Below, piece after piece: positions 8,518-17,351 of a stretch of DNA of 45,673 nt. This DNA is from Methylotenera sp. (GTDB lineage Bacteria; Pseudomonadota; Gammaproteobacteria; Burkholderiales; Methylophilaceae). Below the pieces are notes generated by a model. It was not told the origin of the DNA. It worked only from the letters and a program-made list of their open reading frames with translations, and searched no databases. The stretch spans positions 1-45,673 of the forward strand of contig JAURWJ010000035.1 of the NCBI GenBank assembly GCA_030655015.1, in the 5' to 3' direction. The position numbers and the translations under genes are program-made. The first letter of the stretch is position 1; the number at the start of each line of letters is the position of its first letter.

Positions 8518-9912
8518 ATGAATCAAAAATTAAGCTGTTTAATCGTTGATGACGAAACTGATATTCGAGAACTGCTGGTCATGACGCTCGATCGAATGGG
8601 CATAGAAACATACGGTGCAAGCGGTGTCATCGAAGCTAAAGCGCTACTTAAGCAGCGCACCTACGCACTTTGCCTGACTGACATGCAAATGCCTGATGGA
8701 ACAGGGTTGGATTTAGTTAATTACATCGGTGAATATCATGCCGGCTTACCAGTTGCCGTCATCACTGCGCATGCCAGTGCAGATAATGCCGTATCAGCAC
8801 TTAAAGCAGGGGCTTTTGACTATTTAAGCAAGCCAATCTCGCTCAAACAACTTCGCCCTGTGATTGAGTTTGCAGTCAAACTTTCGACGCAAACCAATAC
8901 TAGCACCCTGAACACACTGGAAATGATTGGTGACTCTGACCCCATTAAATCAGTGCGCGCAATGATTGCTAAGCTGGCGCGTAGCCAGGCACCTGTTTAT
9001 ATCAGTGGTGAATCGGGGAGCGGTAAAGAGTTGGCTGCAAAACTTATTCATCAAAATAGCTCACGTGGTGACGGTGATTTTATTGCAGTTAACTGTGGCG
9101 CAATTCCTGAAAACCTAATGGAAAGTGAGTTCTTTGGCTACAAAAAAGGCGCATTTACAGGCGCCAACCAAGACAAAGAAGGCTTATTTCAGGCAGCCAA
9201 TGGCGGCACGCTATTTTTGGATGAAGTGGCTGACTTACCACTTGCCATGCAAGTTAAATTATTACGCGCTATTCAAGAAAAAAAAGTGCGTATGGTAGGC
9301 GGCACCGCTGAAGAGTCCGTAGACGTGCGCATTATTAGCGCTACGCATAAAAACTTGTCGGCAATGATGGATGCAGGGCAGTTTAGGCAAGATCTATATT
9401 ATCGCCTCAATGTTATTCAGCTTAAAATGCCGGCACTGCGTGACCGCCGCGTGGATATTCCGTTACTGGCAAATTTATTATTATCAAAACTATGTACAAG
9501 CCAAAATGTTGAATTGCCGCTAATTGATCAGCAAGCGCAAACTTACCTATCTACATTAAAATTTCCAGGCAATGTGCGAGAGCTTGAAAACATGCTTGAA
9601 CGCGCACTCGCATTGTGCGATGGCAAAACCATCATCATTGAAGACTTGCTAATTGAAGGTGTCGCAGGTGAAAAACCACGGGAACCAGCTTTATTTGATT
9701 CCAATAAAACATCCGAACTCAACCTTACGGATTATCTTGAAGAGATTGAGAAAAAAGCGATTATTCAAGCCTTGGACAAAACCAACAACAACAAAACGGC
9801 AGCAGCGAAATTACTAGGGGTTACCTTCCGCACGTTGCGTTACCGACTTGCTAAACTTGGCCTAGCGAAAGACGATGAAGCAGCATTAGAAGACGATATC
9901 ATTTCAGAATAA
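8518..9912 (+). CDS. pilR: sigma54-dependent response regulator PilR
   Basis: NtrC-family activator paired with PilS. The receiver domain has acidic pocket D11/D12 and phosphoacceptor D55 (LTDMQMPDG). The AAA+ domain shows Walker A GESGSGKE, the sigma54-contact loop GAFTGA and Walker B LFLDEVAD. The C terminus carries a Fis-type helix-turn-helix (NKTAAAKLLGVTFRTLRYRL). At 464 aa it is full length. PilR normally activates pilA from a sigma54 promoter, which here must lie outside the window. Confidence 0.92.
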   Translation: MNQKLSCLIVDDETDIRELLVMTLDRMGIETYGASGVIEAKALLKQRTYALCLTDMQMPDGTGLDLVNYIGEYHAGLPVAVITAHASADNAVSALKAGAFDYLSKPISLKQLRPVIEFAVKLSTQTNTSTLNTLEMIGDSDPIKSVRAMIAKLARSQAPVYISGESGSGKELAAKLIHQNSSRGDGDFIAVNCGAIPENLMESEFFGYKKGAFTGANQDKEGLFQAANGGTLFLDEVADLPLAMQVKLLRAIQEKKVRMVGGTAEESVDVRIISATHKNLSAMMDAGQFRQDLYYRLNVIQLKMPALRDRRVDIPLLANLLLSKLCTSQNVELPLIDQQAQTYLSTLKFPGNVRELENMLERALALCDGKTIIIEDLLIEGVAGEKPREPALFDSNKTSELNLTDYLEEIEKKAIIQALDKTNNNKTAAAKLLGVTFRTLRYRLAKLGLAKDDEAALEDDIISE

Positions 9913-9931
9913 GCTTGGAAGTTGAACTATT

Positions 9932-9963
9932 AGTAGCGAAGCGCATAGTTGTGCATCGCTACT
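9932..9963 (+). terminator. hairpin after pilR, possible transcript end
   Basis: AGTAGCGA at 9932-9939 pairs perfectly with TCGCTACT at 9956-9963. After one mismatch, five more inner pairs (one G-U) form around the loop TAGT. The hairpin begins 20 bases after the pilR stop. No run of T follows, so it is not a classical intrinsic terminator and may act with Rho or as a 3' end stabiliser. Confidence 0.4.
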
Positions 9964-10043
9964 CATTAAGATGGTATTGCTCCAGTTTACGCTTATTCAT
10001 CCGCATCTCCTGATTGCTATCATATTTCAAATCGGTAAAAAAA

Positions 10044-10082
10044 TATAATGCAATATTTCAACAATAGTTGTAGTATTGCATT
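10044..10082 (+). promoter_or_regulatory. ars promoter -10 box and ArsR operator dyad
   Basis: TATAAT at 10044-10049 is a consensus -10 box. A 36-bp dyad covers it and the start site: outer arms AATGCAATA (10047-10055) and TATTGCATT (10074-10082) are perfect, and inner arms CAAC (10059-10062) and GTTG (10067-10070) share the same centre. It abuts the arsR ATG, so bound ArsR would block both initiation and early elongation. No convincing -35 box is seen. Confidence 0.6.
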
Positions 10083-10454
10083 ATGGACAAACTTACTGCA
10101 ACTACTATTTTTGAATCACTCTCTTCTGGCGTGCGACTGGAAGTCTTTCGTCTATTGGTCAAAAAAGGCCTAGACGGTATGGTGGCTGGTGAAATAGCGA
10201 CAGCATTAGAAGTTCCGCCAACCAACATGTCATTTCACTTAAAGGCAATGACACAGGCACGATTACTGAGTGTTGAACAAGAAGGACGCTATCAGCGTTA
10301 CAGAGCCAACATTCCATTAATGCTGGATACGATCGCTTATCTTACAGAGGAGTGCTGCTCAGGTAATCCGCAGCAGTGCATTGATATGCGTGCAGCATCG
10401 GTTTGTTCTCCCAGCGTGTTACCGCTTATTTCAACCAACTCTACAAAGACCTAA
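10083..10454 (+). CDS. arsR: ArsR-family arsenic-responsive repressor
   Basis: A 123-aa winged-helix repressor with a recognition region around VPPTNMSFHLKAMTQARLL (residues 44-62) and the wing VEQEGRYQRYRAN. A C-terminal cysteine group, C91-C92 and C99, resembles the As(III) site of the ArsR type first described in Acidithiobacillus, rather than the CVC motif of plasmid R773 ArsR. It is first in the ars operon, next to its presumed operator. There is no clear Shine-Dalgarno sequence before the ATG, which touches the operator arm. Confidence 0.88.
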   Translation: MDKLTATTIFESLSSGVRLEVFRLLVKKGLDGMVAGEIATALEVPPTNMSFHLKAMTQARLLSVEQEGRYQRYRANIPLMLDTIAYLTEECCSGNPQQCIDMRAASVCSPSVLPLISTNSTKT

Positions 10455-10457
10455 ACG

Positions 10458-10937
10458 ATGAACGTGCTCTTTTTATGTACAGGCAATTCCTGCCGCTCCA
10501 TACTGGGTGAAGCAACTTTTAACCACCTGGCCCCAGCTGGTTGGCATGCAATGAGTGCAGGCAGTAAGCCTGCTGGTTATGTGCACCCACGCTCTTTAGC
10601 ATTACTAGCTCGAGAAGGGATTTCAACAGAGGGTTATCACAGTAAGTCTTGGGAAAACCTGCCAGCCACGCCGGATATTGTGATCTCAGTTTGCGGTAAT
10701 GCGGCTGGAGAAACTTGCCCAGCTTACCTTGGCCCAGTATTAAGAAGTCATTGGGGCGTTGAAGACCCTGCACATGCAACGGGGGCGGATGAAGAGATTG
10801 ATGCGGCATTCGTTAAAGCATATCGCATTCTGCGGGCGCGTATTGAAGCTTTTTTTGCGCTGCCGTTAGAGACGCTCAAGCATGACAAGGCCGCACTTAA
10901 AGCTGAGATGGATAAGATTGCAATTAATATTACTTAA
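10458..10937 (+). CDS. arsC: arsenate reductase, low-molecular-weight phosphatase type
   Basis: Reduces arsenate to arsenite. The phosphatase-type P-loop C7-TGNSC-R13-S is at the N terminus. Two further cysteines, C79 and C87 (SVCGNAAGETCP), fit the disulfide relay of thioredoxin-coupled ArsC enzymes. The late aspartate of EDPAHATG is the usual general acid. At 159 aa it is slightly longer than the Staphylococcus enzyme because of a C-terminal helix. It starts 3 bases after arsR. Confidence 0.9.
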   Translation: MNVLFLCTGNSCRSILGEATFNHLAPAGWHAMSAGSKPAGYVHPRSLALLAREGISTEGYHSKSWENLPATPDIVISVCGNAAGETCPAYLGPVLRSHWGVEDPAHATGADEEIDAAFVKAYRILRARIEAFFALPLETLKHDKAALKAEMDKIAINIT

Positions 10938-10946
10938 GGAAATATC

Positions 10947-11309
10947 ATGACTAAATCAATACAGGTATTTGACCCCGCCATGTGCTGTAGTAGCGGCGTA
11001 TGCGGAACAGAAGTCGATCAGCAATTGGTAAGCTTCTCTGCTGATGCCGATTGGGCTAGAAACAACGGTGCACACATTGAGCGTTTCAATCTGGCTCAAC
11101 AACCCATGGATTTTGCCAATAACAAGGTGGTGCGAGACTTCCTAGAACGATCTGGTCAAGACGCATTGCCTCTGATTCTGGTTAATGGTGAGTTCGCTTT
11201 GGCGGGACGCTATCCAAATCGTGCTGAGTTATCTCGCTGGGCTGAAATAGCCTCTGTGGTTGAAGTGCAGCCTGTATCTGGATGTTGCAGTGGCGGCAAG
11301 TGCTGTTAA
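10947..11309 (+). CDS. arsD: arsenic metallochaperone ArsD
   Basis: ArsD passes As(III) to the ArsA ATPase. The 120-aa protein has the conserved early cysteines C12-C13 and C18 (DPAMCCSSGVCG) that bind arsenite, the VNGEFALAGRYP segment, and two C-terminal cysteine pairs (GCCSGGKCC). It is preceded by a good ribosome binding site (AAGGAAAT) and lies between arsC and arsA, as expected for a chaperone delivering to ArsA. Confidence 0.92.
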   Translation: MTKSIQVFDPAMCCSSGVCGTEVDQQLVSFSADADWARNNGAHIERFNLAQQPMDFANNKVVRDFLERSGQDALPLILVNGEFALAGRYPNRAELSRWAEIASVVEVQPVSGCCSGGKCC

Positions 11310-11348
11310 TCGCCACATAAACTTTGACTCAATCTTAAGGTGATTTAG

Positions 11349-13103
11349 ATGCTATTTCTTGAACAACCACCCCGCTTTCTTTTCTTTACTGGTAAAGGTG
11401 GTGTGGGTAAAACTTCCATTGCCTGTGCAACTGCCATTCAATTGGCCGAGGGCGGGAAACGCGTACTTTTGGTGAGCACCGACCCAGCGTCTAACGTTGG
11501 TCAGGTATTTGGCATTAGCATCGGCAATCATATTACTGCCGTTCCAACCGTACCGAATTTAGCCGCACTTGAAATAGACCCGCAAGCCGCAGCGCAAGGT
11601 TATCGTGACCGCATTGTTGGGCCGGTGCGTGGTATTTTGCCAGATGATGTGGTTAAGGGAATTGAAGAGCAACTGTCTGGAGCTTGTACCACGGAGATTG
11701 CCGCATTTGATGAATTTACAGCACTACTTGTCGATTCACCCATCACCGACAATTACGACCATATTATTTTTGATACCGCACCGACTGGACACACGATTCG
11801 CCTGCTTCAATTACCAGGCGCATGGAGCGGCTTTCTGGAAGAAGACAAAGGTGACGCCTCTTGTCTTGGCCCACTAGCTGGACTTGAAAAGCAACGCGAG
11901 CAATACAAAGCGGCGGTTGGCGCACTTGCCGATGGACAACGTACTCGATTGATTCTAGTTGCGCGTGCCCAGCAATCTACTTTACGTGAAGTTGCCCGTA
12001 CCCATGAAGAACTCGCAGAAATTGGATTGAAACAGCAATATCTGGTTATCAATGGCATTCTGCCAAAAGTAGAAGCAGAAAATGATGGCTTAGCCGCTGC
12101 GATTTACCAACGTGAACAGGCGGCATTAAATGCTATCCCAGAAGTATTAAAGCAACTGCCACAAGATCTGGTCGCACTTAAAGCCTTTGACTTGGTTGGC
12201 CTAGATGCTTTACGCCAACTATTAACTGACACGCCTTATCAACAGCGTGGGACTAATGAATCAGCTGTTGAAGTTGATAAGCCAAACTTATCTCAATTAG
12301 TGGATAGCATTGCAGCAGATGGTCACGGACTAATCATGACCATGGGTAAAGGCGGTGTTGGTAAAACCACTGTGGCGGCAGCCGTTGCTGTCGAATTGGC
12401 CAATCGTGGACTGCCTGTACATCTGACCACATCAGACCCAGCCGCCCATCTATCAGACACGCTCAATGGCACATTAGACAATTTAACTGTAAGCCGCATT
12501 GATCCGCATGAGGAAACTGAACGTTATCGTCAGCATGTGTTGGAAACAAAAGGGGCGCAGCTTGATGCACACGGTCGTGCGCTGCTAGAAGAAGACCTGC
12601 GCTCGCCATGTACCGAGGAAGTTGCGGTATTCCAAGCGTTCTCACGCATCATTCGCGAAGCAGGGAAGAAGTTCGTGGTGATGGATACTGCACCGACAGG
12701 CCATACTTTGTTATTGTTAGATGCGACCGGCGCTTACCATCGTGAAGTAGCGCGCCAAATGGACAAAGCGCATCTACACTTCACAACACCGATGATGCAG
12801 TTGCAAGACCCAAAACAAACCAAGATACTCATCGTGACGCTGGCAGAAAAAACGCCGGTGCTTGAAGCTGCCAACCTGCAAGCGGATTTGCGTCGTGCAG
12901 GCATTGAACCTTGGGCTTGGGTAATTAACAACAGCGTTGCAGCAACCACGACCACTTCTTCATTGCTACACCAACGCGCCCTTAATGAGTTGGTTGAGAT
13001 CCGCGCTGTGGCCAAGCAGTATTCAACACGCTATGCCGTAGTGCCAATGCTTAAGGATGAGCCAGTAGGTGTTCAGCGGCTATTAGATTTAGCGGCTGGT
13101 TAA
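11349..13103 (+). CDS. arsA: arsenite-transporting ATPase ArsA
   Basis: The 584-aa protein is a tandem duplication of a P-loop ATPase. The two Walker A loops, both GKGGVGKT, lie near residues 15 and 333, and each half has the DTAPTGHT switch motif. The metal-site cysteines of ArsA are visible in the contexts SGACTTE, DASCLGP and RSPCTEE. ArsA usually energises ArsB; here the downstream exporter is Acr3, a pairing also known in other bacteria with arsD-arsA-acr3 order. Confidence 0.95.
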   Translation: MLFLEQPPRFLFFTGKGGVGKTSIACATAIQLAEGGKRVLLVSTDPASNVGQVFGISIGNHITAVPTVPNLAALEIDPQAAAQGYRDRIVGPVRGILPDDVVKGIEEQLSGACTTEIAAFDEFTALLVDSPITDNYDHIIFDTAPTGHTIRLLQLPGAWSGFLEEDKGDASCLGPLAGLEKQREQYKAAVGALADGQRTRLILVARAQQSTLREVARTHEELAEIGLKQQYLVINGILPKVEAENDGLAAAIYQREQAALNAIPEVLKQLPQDLVALKAFDLVGLDALRQLLTDTPYQQRGTNESAVEVDKPNLSQLVDSIAADGHGLIMTMGKGGVGKTTVAAAVAVELANRGLPVHLTTSDPAAHLSDTLNGTLDNLTVSRIDPHEETERYRQHVLETKGAQLDAHGRALLEEDLRSPCTEEVAVFQAFSRIIREAGKKFVVMDTAPTGHTLLLLDATGAYHREVARQMDKAHLHFTTPMMQLQDPKQTKILIVTLAEKTPVLEAANLQADLRRAGIEPWAWVINNSVAATTTTSSLLHQRALNELVEIRAVAKQYSTRYAVVPMLKDEPVGVQRLLDLAAG

Positions 13104-13240
13104 TCATCATATGCACCGTTTATTCAGCCTACCAATTCCCATGTTGGCTGGTAAATCAAATGTAGCATCCTGCGCTCGAGTGAAATAGTCTGAATTTATT
13201 AGAAAAAGCCACCAATCAAAAAGTCAAGCAGGTCAAAGTA

Positions 13241-14299
13241 ATGAATCAACCAAATTGCACAAAAACAGGTCTATCTTTTCTTGATCGCTATTTAACATTA
13301 TGGATAATCGCGGCAATGGCTGTGGGTGTCTGCATTGGCTTCGCCTTTCCAACTGAAGTTAATCAATTGAATAGCGCTGTTTCAATTGGCACAACGAACA
13401 TCCCGATTGCCATTGGCTTGATACTAATGATGTATCCACCATTAGCTAAAGTCCACTACGAGGAGCTAGGCGACGTATTCCGCAACTGGAAAATACTGGG
13501 AATGTCGTTAATTCAAAACTGGATTATCGGGCCTGTATTGATGTTTGCTCTGGCCATATTGTTCCTGCGTGATTATCCAGAATACATGACTGGGCTTATT
13601 CTTATTGGTCTTGCTCGCTGCATTGCGATGGTAATTGTGTGGAATGAATTGGCGCATGGTGACAATCAATACGCTGCTGGTCTTGTTGCATTTAACAGTG
13701 TGTTTCAAGTACTCTTTTACGGCTTATATGCGTGGATTTTCATTACGGTTCTTCCACCATTATTTGGTATGCAAGGCAGTGTGGTCAATATCACGATTGC
13801 TGAGATTGCTAACAGTGTATTTATTTACCTGGGTATTCCATTTATTGCTGGATTTACTACACGCTTTATACTTGTGCGAGCAAAAGGCAAAGCATGGTAT
13901 CAGAACGTGTTCGTGCCCAAAATAAGCCCGCTTACTCTGATCGCATTACTTTTTACCATCATGGTCATGTTCTCTCTAAAGGGCGATTTAATCGTGCAGT
14001 TGCCTTTAGATGTAGTAAAAATTGCTGTTCCTTTGCTAATTTACTTCATCATTATGTTCTTAGTTAGCTTTGCAATGGGCGTTGCTATCGGTGCCGGATA
14101 TGAAAAAACTACAACGCTTGCTTTCACTGCTGCAAGCAATAATTTTGAACTGGCGATTGCCGTAGCTATCGCCGTTTTTGGGATAAACAGTGGTGTAGCC
14201 TTTGCAGCGGTTATAGGCCCACTGATCGAAGTGCCTGTGATGATTGCGTTAGTGAATGTAGCTTTCTACTTCCGTAAGCATGGGTTTAGGAGAGCTTAA
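13241..14299 (+). CDS. acr3: arsenite exporter Acr3
   Basis: A 352-aa, about ten-helix transporter of the ACR3 family (bile-acid/arsenite superfamily). Family marks are the start [30 protein letters not shown], and the essential cysteine in the fourth helix, [13 protein letters not shown]. The late segment [22 protein letters not shown] is also conserved. A 137-base gap separates it from arsA, so it may have its own weak promoter or be read through. It ends the arsenic operon. Confidence 0.93.
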   Translation: MNQPNCTKTGLSFLDRYLTLWIIAAMAVGVCIGFAFPTEVNQLNSAVSIGTTNIPIAIGLILMMYPPLAKVHYEELGDVFRNWKILGMSLIQNWIIGPVLMFALAILFLRDYPEYMTGLILIGLARCIAMVIVWNELAHGDNQYAAGLVAFNSVFQVLFYGLYAWIFITVLPPLFGMQGSVVNITIAEIANSVFIYLGIPFIAGFTTRFILVRAKGKAWYQNVFVPKISPLTLIALLFTIMVMFSLKGDLIVQLPLDVVKIAVPLLIYFIIMFLVSFAMGVAIGAGYEKTTTLAFTAASNNFELAIAVAIAVFGINSGVAFAAVIGPLIEVPVMIALVNVAFYFRKHGFRRA

Positions 14300-14532
14300 G
14301 TTAATATGTCTCTATTAAATAGACCAAAAATCGCTCTTGGCTGGTTGCTGAAATAACTTCACTAAATCGGAGCGGCAGCTTTATCCCATTGGGCATCATG
14401 CAATGAAATAAGTGAGCGGTAGAAGTGGGGTGACACAGTGTTGATTGCTGGATAGCCGCTTTCGCGGCAGTATAATCACTATGTTAATCTTCCAAATCAC
14501 TGAATGGATACCCAAATTAATAAGTGACGTAT
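14300..14532. other. spacer between acr3 and the antiporter gene, with a small hairpin
   Basis: No gene is evident in this convergent spacer. A GCCGC-TTTC-GCGGC hairpin lies at 14455-14468 but lacks a T tract on either side. The rest looks like unstructured spacer. Confidence 0.35.
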
Positions 14533-15537
14533 TTATAAAAGCACAATCGCCAAATACGTCACATACAACAAGCCATTAAAGCCTAAATGCCATACGCGAA
14601 TACCGCCTTCGCGCTCAGCCACTATCCTTAGCCAAATGGCGGCAATCAAGGTGACAATAACGCCTGCCAGCACCTCCATACGAGGCACCCAAGGTGTGAG
14701 CATAATGCCGATAGCAGGTAACAACGTACCCTGAAACACCATGGCCCCTGTAATGTTGCCAAAGGCTAACGTATCTTTGCCTTTGCGTATCCATAAAATA
14801 CTATTTACTTTTTCTGGCAATTCAGTCGCAATCGGAATAATCAGCAACGACAGTAACAAAGCTGAAATACCAAGTATTTGTGCTGCCGACTCTACGCCAT
14901 GAATAAAACCTTTAGCCCCCGCTACCAGCAAACCTAAACCTAACAATAATTGAAAAACAATGACCACCGTGTTATTTGGCAAGCCTAGCTTACATAAAAA
15001 CATATCGCCATCAGACTCTGTGGCGTGGCCATCATCCACTAAAGCTTTAGATGCGCGCAAAGTGAGCATCACATAAATAAAGTAAATCATCACCATGCCA
15101 AAACCAAGCGTAGCACGCACGGCAGCTTGCGTATGCGGGATAAACATCGCCAGCGTAGCAAAAGAGAAGGCCGCAATAAAGAAATTTAAATCCCGTTTAA
15201 GCCCAGTTTTTTCAGGACGTAAATGGCCTTGTGACCCGCGACGCTTCCATACAGAAATTGCCATCAGGCAGGTTGAAAGCGTGGCTAGCATCAAAGGTGC
15301 GCCTAAAATAGCGCCTACGCCGATTTCTTCATTGGTGGTGACATTTTGCGTTCCCGCCAGCAATGCCAACACAGGCACCATGGTTTCGGGCAATGCCGTA
15401 CCGACTGCGGCAAATAACGACCCAGTAACGCCTTCAGAAATCCCCAATTTTTCGCCCAAATGCTCCAGCGCATTGGTGAATACTTCTGCTGCGATTAAAA
15501 TCACAACCAGCATCGCTAGTAACTCTAAAAATACCAT
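14533..15537 (-). CDS. sodium/calcium exchanger family antiporter
   Basis: A 334-aa integral membrane protein with the internally duplicated Ca2+:cation antiporter fold. The two alpha repeats show GTALPETMVPVLAL (near residue 47) and IPIATELPEKVNSI (near residue 240); each carries the acidic residue used for cation binding. About ten helices can be counted. The ion cannot be told from sequence alone; Ca2+, Na+ or K+ are possible. It diverges from ampD and has no functional link to the neighbouring arsenic operon that I can see. Confidence 0.82.
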   Translation of the reverse strand: MVFLELLAMLVVILIAAEVFTNALEHLGEKLGISEGVTGSLFAAVGTALPETMVPVLALLAGTQNVTTNEEIGVGAILGAPLMLATLSTCLMAISVWKRRGSQGHLRPEKTGLKRDLNFFIAAFSFATLAMFIPHTQAAVRATLGFGMVMIYFIYVMLTLRASKALVDDGHATESDGDMFLCKLGLPNNTVVIVFQLLLGLGLLVAGAKGFIHGVESAAQILGISALLLSLLIIPIATELPEKVNSILWIRKGKDTLAFGNITGAMVFQGTLLPAIGIMLTPWVPRMEVLAGVIVTLIAAIWLRIVAEREGGIRVWHLGFNGLLYVTYLAIVLL

Positions 15538-15601
15538 TTAGGCTGTTCCTTAAAAATAAATACTGTATAAATTTCGTAATGTTGGCATTTTATACTCAAA
15601 T

Positions 15602-16177
15602 ATGCCTAGAATTGGGGTTATGGAAACTCATCTCATCGATAAAGCCGGCTTTGCTCATAATGCCCAGTTAATTGCCTCGCCAAATTTTGATGCCCGCCCA
15701 CAGGCTGGAATTTGCTTAATTGTGATTCACAACATCAGCTTGCCACCCCGCCAATATGGTGGCAACGGCATTATTGAGCTCTTTACCAATCAGCTCAACC
15801 CCGCCGAGCACCCTTATTATGCTGAAATCTACACGCAAAAAGTTTCATCGCATTTTTTAATTCGGCGCGATGGCACACTGATACAATTTGTGTCATGTCT
15901 AGATCGTGCATGGCATGCAGGGGCATCAAATTGGCAAGGGCGTGAACGTTGTAATGATTTCTCAGTCGGAATTGAGTTAGAAGGTTCAGACTTTGATGCG
16001 TTTGAACCCGCGCAATATCAAACATTGAAAAAATTAATATCGAGCATTAGTAACGCCTATCCAATACAAGCTATAGTGGGGCATTCAGATATTGCACCAA
16101 GACGTAAAACTGATCCTGGTCCATTTTTCAATTGGCAAGCAATTGCAAGTGATATCAATTTAAGTGACATCAAATAA
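15602..16177 (+). CDS. ampD: 1,6-anhydro-N-acetylmuramyl-L-alanine amidase AmpD
   Basis: Cytosolic zinc amidase that cleaves the stem peptide from anhydro-muropeptides in cell-wall recycling. The 191-aa length and motifs fit: the first zinc histidine in LIVIHNISLPP, SSHFLIRRDG, WHAGASNWQGRERCNDFSVGIE, and the C-terminal zinc ligand and catalytic segment VGHSDIAPRRKTDPGP. No signal peptide is present, as expected for AmpD rather than AmiD. It starts about 65 bases from the divergent antiporter gene. Confidence 0.93.
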   Translation: MPRIGVMETHLIDKAGFAHNAQLIASPNFDARPQAGICLIVIHNISLPPRQYGGNGIIELFTNQLNPAEHPYYAEIYTQKVSSHFLIRRDGTLIQFVSCLDRAWHAGASNWQGRERCNDFSVGIELEGSDFDAFEPAQYQTLKKLISSISNAYPIQAIVGHSDIAPRRKTDPGPFFNWQAIASDINLSDIK

Positions 16178-16217
16178 AATACTGAACAAAAATTAACAAA
16201 TATTAGCCTCTTAAATT

Positions 16218-17318
16218 ATGCATAAAATCACGCAATCTGTTTTACTCACATTATTGACAAGCTTGCTGGTAGCTTGTGGTGCCAATGACAATTCGACTGG
16301 CAACGCTGCTCAGGTGAAACAAAGTCCGAAACCGACTTTAATCACAATCACTCAAGTACAGAATAAGTCGATTGAAATTACCGAAGAAGCCATTGGCACA
16401 CTGGAAGGCTTAATTGACCCCACCATTGCGGCCGAGGTGGCTGCACGGGTTGTAAAAGTGCATGTAAGCCCAGGCCAAACTGTTAAGCAAGGTCAACTCA
16501 TTGCAACTTTAGACGCGACAGATTTTGGTTTGCAACGCAATGAAGCGCAGGCTGAAGTGGCGCGCATTGAGGCTTTATTAGACAACCAAGCTAAAACTGT
16601 CATACGCAGCCAGACTTTGGTTACCAAAAAATTTATCTCACAAAATGTGCTGGATAACGAGTTAGCGCAACAAAATGTACTTAAAGAACAGCTCGCCGGT
16701 GCCAAAGCACGCGTGAGCACCATCAACCACAGCAGCAGTAAAACAAAAGTGTTTGCACCGGCCAGCGGTGTGGTAGAAAAAAAGATTGTGGATACTGGCG
16801 AGTTTGTAAAGGTCGGTGACCCGATTGTGCAAATTATTTCAAATAAACGCTTGCGCGCACACATTCCTTTTCCTGAGCGTATCAGCGCACAACTTAAATC
16901 GGGGTTAAAAATTCGGTTAAGTACACCGACCAGCACGCAAGTAGTTGACTCGGCGGTTCGGGAACTAAAATCCATGATTACCGAAAGTAACCGCACCGTT
17001 GATGTGATTGCAGATATAACAGACCAACTAGACTGGCAAGCAGGGGCTAGCGTGACCGGCACCGTGATTTTAGGCGAGCGACCCAACGCCATGATGGTGC
17101 CTGAACAAAGCGTGGTGTTACGGCCTGCAGGTGAGGTGGTATATGTGGTCACAGGCAATACCGCGCATCAAGTCATCGTAACAACCGGCTTGCGCCAAAA
17201 TGGGTTGGTTGAAATTATTGATGGGCTCAATGCAAACGATACGATTGCGTCCGATGGTGCAGGTTTTTTAACCGATAATGCCCCGGTAAAAATCGCCTCA
17301 GATGCTCTGACGCAATAA
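16218..17318 (+). CDS. RND efflux periplasmic adaptor (membrane fusion protein), lipoprotein
   Basis: A 366-aa adaptor of the HlyD/AcrA type. The N terminus is a lipoprotein signal with lipobox L-V-A-C near residue 20. A biotinyl-lipoyl-like half domain (VVKVHVSPGQTVKQGQLIATLDATD), a short coiled-coil hairpin, the second lipoyl half (VFAPASGVVEKKIVDTGEFVKVGDP) and beta-barrel domains follow. It bridges the downstream RND pump to an outer-membrane channel, which is not encoded here. The substrate is unknown. Confidence 0.9.
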   Translation: MHKITQSVLLTLLTSLLVACGANDNSTGNAAQVKQSPKPTLITITQVQNKSIEITEEAIGTLEGLIDPTIAAEVAARVVKVHVSPGQTVKQGQLIATLDATDFGLQRNEAQAEVARIEALLDNQAKTVIRSQTLVTKKFISQNVLDNELAQQNVLKEQLAGAKARVSTINHSSSKTKVFAPASGVVEKKIVDTGEFVKVGDPIVQIISNKRLRAHIPFPERISAQLKSGLKIRLSTPTSTQVVDSAVRELKSMITESNRTVDVIADITDQLDWQAGASVTGTVILGERPNAMMVPEQSVVLRPAGEVVYVVTGNTAHQVIVTTGLRQNGLVEIIDGLNANDTIASDGAGFLTDNAPVKIASDALTQ

Positions 17319-17351
17319 TCACCATTCAACAATAATAAAAGACGCAACTCA

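Noticed and set aside
16493-17158. 221-codon minus-strand frame inside the RND adaptor gene
   Set aside because: It is the antisense shadow of a well-supported adaptor gene; its translation is low-complexity and resembles no family.
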